In this document: in pieces, positions 1 through 8,101 of the stretch | Numbering within the stretch: the first letter of the stretch is position 1 | How the letters are laid out: each line of letters starts with the position of its first letter | Origin: Flavisphingomonas formosensis | GTDB taxonomy: Bacteria > Pseudomonadota > Alphaproteobacteria > Sphingomonadales > Sphingomonadaceae | Assembly: GCF_009755815.1 (NCBI RefSeq) | Contig: NZ_WRPK01000004.1 | Location: 62,001-126,000 of the forward strand | Direction of reading: 5' to 3' | Length of the DNA stretch: 64,000 nucleotides | The notes under the pieces: model-generated | What the model was told of the DNA's origin: nothing | Seen by the model: only the letters and a program-made list of their open reading frames with translations | Databases searched by the model: none | Position numbers and translations under genes: made by a program

Positions 1-97
1 TTTCGCCCCCGGCATCGGCCAGGGCCGCTGCCCCACCGGCGACCGCGTCGAGGGCGGGCGCTTCCTCAGCTGGTTTACCGTCAAGGCCCGCGGCTAG
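1..97 (+). CDS. 3' end of an upstream eCIS-operon gene (partial)
   Basis: Only the last 31 codons are present, read in the frame that ends at TAG 95–97. The visible peptide runs from FAPGIGQG to FLSWFTVKARG. The stop lies 22 bases before the next ATG on the same strand, with a purine-rich GGGAAGGAG between them, so it belongs to the same operon as the following genes. In contractile injection operons the gene before tail-module proteins is often a baseplate component, but this fragment is too short for me to assign a family. The identity is therefore open; only its coding nature and direction are reasonably supported. Confidence 0.5.
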   Translation, partial: FAPGIGQGRCPTGDRVEGGRFLSWFTVKARG

Positions 98-119
98 GCC
101 TCGGGAAGGAGTATCGACG

Positions 120-2075
120 ATGGCAACGCGTTACCCCCTCCAGCTCCAGCCGGGCAGCCGGAACGGCCATGGGCGCAATTGCTGCTGCCCCACCTGCCGG
201 GGGCTGGTGCTCAAGGATCGGCCGCTGTTCGGCGCCGGCCAGGTGCTCACCGCCGCGGATCTCACCGCGCTGCAGGATTATGTCCGCGCCAAGAATCGGC
301 TGCACAGCCGCTATCTGCATGGCTGGGGCGTCGTCTGCGGGCTGGAGGTGAGCTGCAACGATTGTGAAGGCTCGGTGACGATCTCGCCCGGCTATGCGCT
401 GGATCCGTGCGGCGAGGACATCATCGTCGCCCAGCCGGTGCGCTTCGATCTGATCGCGGCGATCCGCGCCTGCGCCGATCAGCAGCGCGCCAAGACCGGC
501 AATTGCGATCCGTGGATGCCGCCGCCCGATCCGGGGTGCGGCGATGCCGAGAGCCATTGGTGCGTCGCGCTGAAGTATCGCGAGGTCGAGACGGCCTATG
601 TGCAAGGTCTCGTGGCGGGCAAGGCGACGGGCAATTGTGGCTGCAGCGGAAGCACCGCCACGGGTGGCACGGGCAGTAGTTGTGGCTGCGGCGGCAATTG
701 CGGTTGTGGCGGCTCGTGCGGCGGGGGCTGCGGCTGCAGCGGTTCCGTCCGCTCGACGACGGCGCTGGCCTCCGCCTCGTCGGCCTCGACCGCGCTGCCA
801 TCGTCGAACAGCAGCTGTTCGCCTCGGCGCGTCCATGAATGTTTCGAGGTGACGGCCATATGCTCCAAGGATGGGTGCCGGCCCGTGCTGGTCTCGCGCG
901 ATCGCGATCAGCTGGCGAGTTCGTCGCTGGGCGTCTGGGATCAGTTCATCCCGGAGGGGACACTGCTGCGCAAGATCATCGATTGCGTCGTCGGCGATCT
1001 CCAGGAACTGATGCAGCGCTTCAAGACCGGGGACGGCGCGCTGCTCGCCCAGGTCTCGACCCAGACCAACGACCAGCTCTTCCAGGCGCAGGTCTCGCTG
1101 CCGGCCGTGCATTCCGCCTTTTGCGCCTTCCGCCAGGCGGTGCTCGACAAGCTGGCCGACGATACGCATCCGACGCGCTGCCAGATGCGCCGCGCCGCGG
1201 GCGACATCATGGTTTCGGCGCCGCCACCGACGGACGGGCCGGAGCGCGGCGCGTGGCTGGATCAGGTCCGCGCGGCCGTCGCCGATCTGCTGGCGGTCTG
1301 GATCCAACTCATCCTCGATTGCATCTGCCATGCCTTCCTGCCGCAATGTAACGACGATCCGTGCGACGATCGGGTGGAGATCGCCTGCGTCACCGTGAAG
1401 GGCGGGAAGATCCTCTCGATCTGCAACCATAGCTGCCGGCGTTACGCCGGCTCCTTCCCGGCGCTCTATTATTGGCTGTCGATCGTGCCGCTCCTCCCGC
1501 TGATCGCCAAGGCGCTCGCCTCGATCTGCTGCCGGCCGGACCTCTTGCGCCGCAATTCGCCGCTGGTGAACGATCTCGTGCCGCTGATGGACAAGATCGA
1601 TCCCACCGGCACCTTGCGGCGCGCCATCGTCGCCAATGATTTCGCGCTGCCGAAAACCTATCTCGCGCGCGTCGTGGCGGCGGGCGACATTCCTTTCGCC
1701 ACCCGCATCGCGCAAAGCCTCGACATTGCGGGCGCGACGACCAGCTACGGCGGAAACGACGTCAGGTCCGCGCAGCAGGCGCTGGCGGCCGCGGGCGTGA
1801 AGGCCGAGGTGCAGACGCTGGCGATCGGCGACGATACGGCGATGGTCGATGCGATGCGCACCCAGCCGCTGCTGAGGCGCGGCGACACGGTGAAGCTCTA
1901 CGCGCGGGACGGCAAGGTCGTCGCCGCGGTGCGCGAGGCGGCGGCGCCGGGCGCTGCCCCATCCGCATCCGACACGGGGGAGGTGGCGACGCTGCGCCGC
2001 GAGCTGGCCGAACTGCGCCAGACCGTGGCGGACCTCGCGAAGAGCGCGCCGGCCAGCCGTCGCGGCAAGGGCTGA
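120..2075 (+). CDS. Cys-rich eCIS-locus structural protein (651 aa)
   Basis: The ATG at 120 follows GGGAAGGAG. Residues 35–110 form a module (FGAGQVLTAADL … YLHGWGVVCGLEV … PGYALDPCGEDI) that I associate with phage-tail-like injection loci and that recurs at the start of the next gene. The N-terminus carries a tight cysteine cluster (CCCPTC). Residues around 175–205 are a Gly/Cys/Ser low-complexity tract (CGCGGNCGCGGSCGGGCGC). The middle has further paired cysteines and a hydrophobic stretch (YYWLSIVPLLPLIAKAL). The end has a small alpha/beta domain and a heptad-like LRRELAELRQTVADL helix with a basic tail. It is probably a particle structural or accessory component. The many cysteines could bind metal or form disulfides outside the cell, but this is inference. 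No enzymatic motif was seen. The gene lies 13 bases before the next one. Confidence 0.7.
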   Translation: MATRYPLQLQPGSRNGHGRNCCCPTCRGLVLKDRPLFGAGQVLTAADLTALQDYVRAKNRLHSRYLHGWGVVCGLEVSCNDCEGSVTISPGYALDPCGEDIIVAQPVRFDLIAAIRACADQQRAKTGNCDPWMPPPDPGCGDAESHWCVALKYREVETAYVQGLVAGKATGNCGCSGSTATGGTGSSCGCGGNCGCGGSCGGGCGCSGSVRSTTALASASSASTALPSSNSSCSPRRVHECFEVTAICSKDGCRPVLVSRDRDQLASSSLGVWDQFIPEGTLLRKIIDCVVGDLQELMQRFKTGDGALLAQVSTQTNDQLFQAQVSLPAVHSAFCAFRQAVLDKLADDTHPTRCQMRRAAGDIMVSAPPPTDGPERGAWLDQVRAAVADLLAVWIQLILDCICHAFLPQCNDDPCDDRVEIACVTVKGGKILSICNHSCRRYAGSFPALYYWLSIVPLLPLIAKALASICCRPDLLRRNSPLVNDLVPLMDKIDPTGTLRRAIVANDFALPKTYLARVVAAGDIPFATRIAQSLDIAGATTSYGGNDVRSAQQALAAAGVKAEVQTLAIGDDTAMVDAMRTQPLLRRGDTVKLYARDGKVVAAVREAAAPGAAPSASDTGEVATLRRELAELRQTVADLAKSAPASRRGKG

Positions 2076-2088
2076 AGGGAGAGGGGCG

Positions 2089-4167
2089 ATGGCCGCCGAC
2101 AGCATCGAGCGCGTCAACTTCTACCAATATCAATATCTCGGCGCAGAGGATCTCCAGGCGCTGGATGCCTATCATCGCGACATGCGCCGACGGCATAATC
2201 TCGGGCCGCACAGCTGGGGCATCGTCACCGGCGCGACGATCGCCGAGGTGCCGCGCGAAGGGGACGATCCCTTCGTCGATATCGTCGTGATGCCCGGCGT
2301 GGTCGTCGACGGTTTCGGGCGGGAGATGGTGATCTTCGAGCAGACGAAGATCGATCCCGAGCTATTCCTCGCTTATGCGACCGACCGGCATCTCGAGCTC
2401 TGGATCCAGTATGACGAGCTGGCCGGCCAGCCGGCGACCGGCGGCTTCGCACCCTGCACCGATGCGACCGCCTATTCGCGGATCACCGAGACGTTCCGGT
2501 TCTTCGTCGGAACGCCGACCGCGACGACGACCAGTTCCGCCGACCCCTCCCACGACTTCGTCGATGTCGGCGGGAGCAATGCATTGCCTGCTGCGTCCGC
2601 CGGCCCCGGCGATCCGATCGAGCCGCCCGATGCCTCCATCCCCTATCAGGAGTTTCCCGCCGTCGATCGCGCGGCGCGCTGGCTCGTCCAGCTCGGCTGG
2701 GTGCATTGGGACGGCACGGTCCGCAAGTTCCGGCCGGCGGCGTCGGCGGACATCCGCAATGCCAACCGCCGCTATGCCGGCTTCGTCGGCGGTTCGCTGC
2801 TGGTCGAGGGGCCCGGCCTCCTGATCGCGCCGCGCATCGCCCCCGCCGATGTCGAGGCGCAACCCTTCGCCGAGATCGCCGGGCGCGTCATCGTCGACGG
2901 TAGCCTCGCGGCGCGCAAGGATGTGAACATCGAGGGCGGGCGCCTTCAGCTGCTCGCCGCGGGAGGTACGGACGAGACACGGCCGCTGTGGATGCAGCGG
3001 CTCGGCGCTGCGGTCGGCAGCGGCGCGGACCTGCGCATCCATATCGGCGACACACCGGAAGCCGTCACCCGCCTCACCGTCGGGCCGGGGCCGCAACCCA
3101 CCGCGGCCGCGACCGAGAAGGTGGTGTTCGCCGTCGCCGGCGACGACAAGGTTTACGTTCCGACCGGCACGCTGTTCTTTCAGGGCAGCTCGCGTCCCCT
3201 GATCGATCTCGGCGCGTCCAGCGTGGTCCATGCGGGCCACAACGCGTTCGGACGGCAGGGAACGAGCGTCTATTACCGCTCGGAAGGCAGCCATTACTGG
3301 TATCTCCAGGGCGTCCACGACAATGCCGACGGCAATCCCGGCGCGGCCGGCGTGCAGCAGCTCGAGCTGACCGCGGGAGGCACGCTGCGGTTCGGCGATC
3401 CCTATCGCCACATGATCGAGGCGTCGGTTGCCGGGCAGACCTATGCGGTGGGCGCCCAGGATCGCGTGCTCTACATGCGATCGGACCGGCATTTCGCCTG
3501 GTATCGCGGCGGCGCGCATAATTCGGGGCAGTTCGATCCCGGCGGCGGCGCCGTGGCGATGACGCTGGACAATAACAGTCAGCTTTCGGTGACCGGCGGC
3601 GTCGTCTCCAAGGGCGACGTCCAGCTCTGGGGCACGCGGCTGCGTTTCCTGACGGTCGGCGGCGGGGAGGATACCGATCCGCTGGAGATTGCGCGGATCA
3701 ACTGGGCCCCCGATCGCAACGACCTGCGGGTGATGATCGGCGACAATCTCAGCGGCGACGATCGCTTCGTGGTCGGCACGCAGCCGGGCGGTGGGGCATT
3801 TCAGGAACAGTTCATCGTCGAGAATGATGGGGACGTGCGCGTCGCGCGCGATCTCTGGGTCGGTGGCCGCAAGCCGCTGATCGACGTCTATGCCGGCGAA
3901 GCCTTCCTCAACCGGACGGGGGCCGGATCGGGCACGGTGCCGGTGCCGGTCACGACGCGGCTGCCGGCCTATTCCAACATCCAGTTCATGGTCGCGCTGT
4001 CCGATATCGCCAATATCAACGTGGCGACGGATGCGCGCTGGGCGGTGCATCCCGGAAGCTGGGTGCGCACCGGCACGACCAGCGCGAACATCAATGTGAA
4101 CTGGACGGTCAACGACAGCGACGGCCAGCTCTTCTGGTTCAGCTACGTGGTGATCTTCCTTCCCTAG
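2089..4167 (+). CDS. Tail-fibre-like eCIS-locus protein (692 aa)
   Basis: ATG 2089 is preceded by GGGAGAGGGGCG. Residues 5–90 repeat the N-terminal module of the preceding gene (FYQYQYLGAEDLQALDAY … HSWGIVTGATI … PGVVVDGFGREMVI), suggesting the two proteins dock to the same part of the particle or arose by duplication. After about residue 230 the protein is rich in glycine and short beta-strand repeats (for example IHIGDTPEAVTRLTVG, matched later by VMIGDNLSGDDRFVVG), as in trimeric tail fibres and other elongated beta proteins. The final 110 residues (from FLNRTGAGSGTVPV to FSYVVIFLP) look like a separate globular tip. A role in target recognition is plausible but inferred. No catalytic motif was seen. 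The stop is 10 bases before the next gene. Confidence 0.7.
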   Translation: MAADSIERVNFYQYQYLGAEDLQALDAYHRDMRRRHNLGPHSWGIVTGATIAEVPREGDDPFVDIVVMPGVVVDGFGREMVIFEQTKIDPELFLAYATDRHLELWIQYDELAGQPATGGFAPCTDATAYSRITETFRFFVGTPTATTTSSADPSHDFVDVGGSNALPAASAGPGDPIEPPDASIPYQEFPAVDRAARWLVQLGWVHWDGTVRKFRPAASADIRNANRRYAGFVGGSLLVEGPGLLIAPRIAPADVEAQPFAEIAGRVIVDGSLAARKDVNIEGGRLQLLAAGGTDETRPLWMQRLGAAVGSGADLRIHIGDTPEAVTRLTVGPGPQPTAAATEKVVFAVAGDDKVYVPTGTLFFQGSSRPLIDLGASSVVHAGHNAFGRQGTSVYYRSEGSHYWYLQGVHDNADGNPGAAGVQQLELTAGGTLRFGDPYRHMIEASVAGQTYAVGAQDRVLYMRSDRHFAWYRGGAHNSGQFDPGGGAVAMTLDNNSQLSVTGGVVSKGDVQLWGTRLRFLTVGGGEDTDPLEIARINWAPDRNDLRVMIGDNLSGDDRFVVGTQPGGGAFQEQFIVENDGDVRVARDLWVGGRKPLIDVYAGEAFLNRTGAGSGTVPVPVTTRLPAYSNIQFMVALSDIANINVATDARWAVHPGSWVRTGTTSANINVNWTVNDSDGQLFWFSYVVIFLP

Positions 4168-4177
4168 AGGTGCGGCG

Positions 4178-4408
4178 ATGTGGCTCATCAGCGACGATCT
4201 TCTGTTCAGCGTGCCCGACGATGCGCCGACCCCGCCGCGCGCGAAGCGCGTGGAACTGCCCGAGGGTTTTCATGACGATCCCGGCCGATGGCAGGTGCAG
4301 AATGGCGCCATCGTCGAGGTCAAGCGCAAGAAGCGGGCCGAGTCCGCCGGACTGACCGCCGCGGATATCAAGGCGATCAAGGCGGCGATCGCCGCGGGCA
4401 AGCTTTAG
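4178..4408 (+). CDS. Small hypothetical protein in the eCIS operon (76 aa)
   Basis: This short ORF sits tightly between two operon genes (10-base gaps on both sides) and starts at ATG 4178 after AGAGGTGCG. The product begins MWLISDDLLFSVPDD, has a basic centre (VKRKKRAES) and ends in a helix-forming AADIKAIKAAIAAGKL segment. The spacing and codon use like its neighbours support a real gene. I do not recognise the family. Small adaptor or chaperone-like proteins are common in such operons, but nothing in the sequence proves that role. Confidence 0.6.
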   Translation: MWLISDDLLFSVPDDAPTPPRAKRVELPEGFHDDPGRWQVQNGAIVEVKRKKRAESAGLTAADIKAIKAAIAAGKL

Positions 4409-4418
4409 GAGCGCGACG

Positions 4419-6065
4419 ATGGCCGCGCTTCCCGCGCCGCTGCCGCCGGCCGGGCCGCGGCTGCGGCTCGGCCGCGTGCGTCTGGCGACGCGGCTCGCCA
4501 TGCCGCCCTGGCTCGCGGCGCGCCAGCCGCGATTCGGCGAGGCGGAGCTCGTCGCCCGGATCCGCGGCGAGGTTGCGCCGCTGCTCCACTCCGGGGACGA
4601 TGCGCTGTGGGTCATCCGGCGGCTGGATGTCGTGGCGGTTGCCGATGCCGCTGCGGACGGAGCCGAGGCGCTGGCCCGTGCCATGCGCGAAGCGGTGGCC
4701 CGTGCGCTGGCCGGAGGGGCGGACGGGGTCGTCCGGTTCGAAAGCCGGGCGGCGCGGCTCGCGACCTTCCTGTTCGATCTCGCGTCGGGCGATGCCTTCG
4801 ATCGCTGGTATCACCGCCGCTACCGCGCGCTCGCACCGCTTCCGACCGCCCAGGCCGTCCGGCTGGCGCTGCTCGGCGAGCCGGAGGACGGATTGCCGGC
4901 CGTCATTCTGCTGCATCAGAGCGGAAGGCTCATACGCTGGATCGATCGGATCGGCGGCGAAGGCGCGCGCGCCGCACTGTCGGCGCTGGTGCCGGTGGAG
5001 ACGTATCGGCAGGGCAGGGTAGATCCCGGCGCCCTCGTCGACGCGGTCGGGGCGGAGCCCGGCTTCCGGCGGTGGCGGGAAGGGCCGCAAGCCCGGCTCG
5101 CGCTCGTCGCCATCGGCGCGGCGCAGCTGTCCGCGCCGCCCGCCGCTCTCGCCGCGGCCGTGCCCGCGGCGCTCCATATCCTCGCGCGGCGCCACAGGCT
5201 GGCGGCAGTGCCGTTCCCGGCGACGGATCCGGCGGAGGGGGCGGCCGATCCGGGACCGCCAGCCGGCACGACCCGCCGTGCCGCTCACGCGCGCGCGCGG
5301 TCGAAGCTGGCCGATCAGGTGGCAGCGCAGGGTCCCTTGTCTCTCGCGACGTCCTTTGCCGGCATCTTCCTGCTCTGGCGATCGGTGGTCGAGCTTGGCC
5401 TGCCGGCGCTGCTTGCAGATGGACGGATGCGGCTCGAGCTGGCGGCGACGCTGGCCGGCCCGGATCGCGAGGCGGCGCGGGACGATCCGGCGCTGCACTG
5501 GCTTGCCGATCATATTCCCGAGCCGGACGAAGCCGTGCCGCGCGCGCCGGCCGGACTCGCCTTCGCGCGGCTGCTGGTCGATCGCGCCGCGCCGCGCGTT
5601 CCGGCGTTGATCGAGCAGCGCTTCGGTGAAGATGGCCGGATCGTCCAGGATGCGCTGACCGAAGATTGGTTGATCGCGGGATCGTCTGCACACGCCCGCC
5701 GCCAACTTGTTGCGCTCGGTCTCGCAAGGCCATCGCCCGCGCCGGACGAGGCCCGTCCCGTCGCCACAGATCTGGCTTATTTCGGTGCCACGGATCGGCG
5801 GCGCGTGGGCTGGGCGCTACTCGCGCGCGCCGCCCATGCGGATCTCGCCCGCCGGCTGCCCGGCCTGGCCCGGTCCAGCGCCTCCTGGGTGGCCGCCAAT
5901 CTCGTCGCCGGGCGAGGCGAGCTGACGGTGGAGGATGGCGAAGCGCGCGTGCATCTGCCGCGCGTGCCGCTCGATCTCGTGCTCCGCATGACCGGGATGG
6001 ACGGCATGCGGGTCGATCTCGGCGGGGGGCGCGGCTTCCGCCTGCTGCTGCCGGGGGCCAGCTGA
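4419..6065 (+). CDS. eCIS tape-measure/assembly-associated-like protein (548 aa)
   Basis: The protein is Ala/Leu/Arg-rich and mostly helical. A segment near residues 305–335 (PLSLATSFAGIFLLWRSV … LGLPALLADGR) and the last 50 residues (ASWVAANLVAGRGELTVEDG … LPLDLVLRMTGMDGM-like pattern) resemble, from memory, conserved parts of a family next to the ATPase in eCIS operons, sometimes called the CIS tape-measure or Afp14-like family. The ending follows the same pattern: a statement of strand–strand, then D-L-x-L-R-x-x-G-x-D. The C-terminal TGA overlaps the ATPase ATG by one base (6065), so the two are co-translated. Function in tube-length control or assembly is an inference; a profile search against the CIS tape-measure family would settle it. 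Confidence 0.6.
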   Translation: MAALPAPLPPAGPRLRLGRVRLATRLAMPPWLAARQPRFGEAELVARIRGEVAPLLHSGDDALWVIRRLDVVAVADAAADGAEALARAMREAVARALAGGADGVVRFESRAARLATFLFDLASGDAFDRWYHRRYRALAPLPTAQAVRLALLGEPEDGLPAVILLHQSGRLIRWIDRIGGEGARAALSALVPVETYRQGRVDPGALVDAVGAEPGFRRWREGPQARLALVAIGAAQLSAPPAALAAAVPAALHILARRHRLAAVPFPATDPAEGAADPGPPAGTTRRAAHARARSKLADQVAAQGPLSLATSFAGIFLLWRSVVELGLPALLADGRMRLELAATLAGPDREAARDDPALHWLADHIPEPDEAVPRAPAGLAFARLLVDRAAPRVPALIEQRFGEDGRIVQDALTEDWLIAGSSAHARRQLVALGLARPSPAPDEARPVATDLAYFGATDRRRVGWALLARAAHADLARRLPGLARSSASWVAANLVAGRGELTVEDGEARVHLPRVPLDLVLRMTGMDGMRVDLGGGRGFRLLLPGAS

Positions 6066-8101
6066 TGCGGCTCGACGCTCCCCGATCCGAACCGTTCGAC
6101 AGCGCGCTGGAGCAGATCGCTGCCGAGTTCGACTGGCTCGACCGGCGGCTGGCGGCGCATGTCGCGGCGTTGCGGCGCTCCGGCCGGTTCAACGAGGATC
6201 CGCTGCGCGGCCTCTATGTGGGCGAGGAAGAGGCGCAGGCGCTGCTCGTATCCGAGGACGATGCGGATTGCGATGCGCAGACGCTGATGCTCCAGCGCAA
6301 GGTTCTGGATGCGCGTGCCGAGAGGAGCCCCGCGCTGCCCCTGTGTCGCATCGCGCGGGCCTGTGGCCTCGATCCGCTGGAACGCGCGGCACTGCTCGTC
6401 GCCGCTGCGCCCGCGCTCGACCGGCGCTACGCCACGCTGTTCGCTTTCGCCCAGAACGATGTCGGGCGCCGGATCGCGACGCCGGAGCTGATGCTGGCGC
6501 TGCTCGCCGAGGATCGTGCCGAGCGGCTGGCGGGGTTGACCCGTTTCGCGCCGGGCGCGCCGCTCGTCCGCCATGGGCTGCTGGTCTCGCCGGACGCGGA
6601 ACGCGGCCGTCCGCTCGCCGATCGCGGTTTCGGCGTCGACGATCGCGTCGCGGCCGCCCTGCTCGGCGATGGGGCGATCGATTCCCGCATCGCCGACGGC
6701 GCGATGAACCTGCCCGAAGACCTGCCGGTCGATCCGGCGCTATTGGCCGCGGTCGAGGCTGCGCTGGACGGCGGGGCGCACTGCCTCCTCTTCGAGGCCG
6801 CGGCGGATTGCGGGCAGCATGCCGCCGCCCGGGCCGCCTGCGCCGCCCGCGGGCTCGGCCTGCTGCTCGCCGAAGGCGATGGCGAGATGACGGCCGGCGC
6901 CGGGGAGCGCGCGATGCTGATCGCCCGCGAGGCGCGGCTCGGGGGCATGGGGCTGTTCGTCGGCATCGGCCCTGGCGCGTCGTCCCTCCGGCTCGATCGG
7001 CTGGCGGCCGCGCTGTCCGATCCGCCGCTGCCGCTTTTCGTGACGGCGCGTCCCGGTTCGGTCGATACCGCCACCATCGCGGCGCGGGCCGATCTGGCGA
7101 TCATCCGCCTCGCGAAGGCGCCGGTGCAGCAGCGTGTGCTCTGGTGGGCGCCGGCCGGGAGCGCGGCGGAGCGGCTTGCCCAGTCCACCCGGCTCGGCCC
7201 CGTCGCGATCGCCCGCACGCTCGCGCGCCGGCCGGCAGACCTGATCGGCGCGGCCAGCCTCCACGCGGGCAGCCGCCTGCCGGCGATCGCGCGGCGGGTG
7301 GATCCGATGTGGCGCTGGGAGGATCTGCTTTTGCCCGACCGGCAGCGGCGGCAGCTCGAGGAGCTGGCGGCCACGCAGCGGCACTGGCCGCGGGTGATCG
7401 GCGAATGGGGGTTTGCGGCATCTACCCCCTGTCCGCAAAATGTCGTCGCGCTGTTCAGCGGGCCGTCGGGAACCGGCAAGACGATGGCGGCGTCGCTGAT
7501 CGCGGCCGGCGCGGGCATGCCGCTCTACCGGGTCGATCTCGCGGCGATCTTCGACAAATATATCGGCGAGACCGAAAAACAGCTCGACCGCCTGTTCGAT
7601 GCGGCGGACGAAGCCGGCGCGGCGCTGCTCTTCGACGAGGCGGACGCGCTGTTCGGCAAGCGCACCGAGACGCGCGACGCGCATGATCGTTACGCCAACA
7701 TATCGACTGCCTATCTGCTGCAGCGGATCGAGGCGCATGACGGCCTCGTCGTGCTCACCAGCAATCTGGCGGGTAATATGGACGATGCCTTTGCGCGCCG
7801 GCTCGCCATGACCGTCGCCTTTCCGCTGCCCGGCATCGCCGAGCGGCGGCAGCTGTGGCGGCGCGCCTTTCCCGCCGCCGCGCCGCTGGATGCCGATCTC
7901 GATCTCGATGCGATCGCCGAGATTTTCGATCTGTCGGGCGGCAATATCCGCAATGCCGCGATCGCGGCCGCCTATCGCGCCGCTGCGGACGATGGGGCAA
8001 TCGGCCTCCGCCATGTGATCGGCGCCATCGGGCGCGAGTTGGAGAAGCAGGGTCGTGCGCCAATCGCCGCCGACTTCGGCGGTCTCGCCGACGATCCCTG
8101 A
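6065..8101 (+). CDS. eCIS-type AAA+ ATPase
   Basis: The 678-aa protein has an N-terminal half without recognised motifs (it contains the NEDPLRGLYVGEEEAQALL segment typical of this class) and a C-terminal AAA+ module. Walker A is GPSGTGKT at residues 466–473. Walker B is ALLFDEAD with D524 and E525. A sensor/SNLAGNMDDAFARR segment supplies arginine-finger candidates near residues 575–585. This arrangement (long variable N-terminal part, single C-terminal AAA+ domain) is that of the ATPase found in extracellular contractile injection loci such as Afp15. It probably acts in the cytosol on particle assembly or cargo. The ATG at 6065 overlaps the upstream stop, and its own TGA overlaps the ATG of the giant protein at 8101, which suggests that ATPase and cargo are made together. 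Confidence 0.85.
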   Translation: MRLDAPRSEPFDSALEQIAAEFDWLDRRLAAHVAALRRSGRFNEDPLRGLYVGEEEAQALLVSEDDADCDAQTLMLQRKVLDARAERSPALPLCRIARACGLDPLERAALLVAAAPALDRRYATLFAFAQNDVGRRIATPELMLALLAEDRAERLAGLTRFAPGAPLVRHGLLVSPDAERGRPLADRGFGVDDRVAAALLGDGAIDSRIADGAMNLPEDLPVDPALLAAVEAALDGGAHCLLFEAAADCGQHAAARAACAARGLGLLLAEGDGEMTAGAGERAMLIAREARLGGMGLFVGIGPGASSLRLDRLAAALSDPPLPLFVTARPGSVDTATIAARADLAIIRLAKAPVQQRVLWWAPAGSAAERLAQSTRLGPVAIARTLARRPADLIGAASLHAGSRLPAIARRVDPMWRWEDLLLPDRQRRQLEELAATQRHWPRVIGEWGFAASTPCPQNVVALFSGPSGTGKTMAASLIAAGAGMPLYRVDLAAIFDKYIGETEKQLDRLFDAADEAGAALLFDEADALFGKRTETRDAHDRYANISTAYLLQRIEAHDGLVVLTSNLAGNMDDAFARRLAMTVAFPLPGIAERRQLWRRAFPAAAPLDADLDLDAIAEIFDLSGGNIRNAAIAAAYRAAADDGAIGLRHVIGAIGRELEKQGRAPIAADFGGLADDP

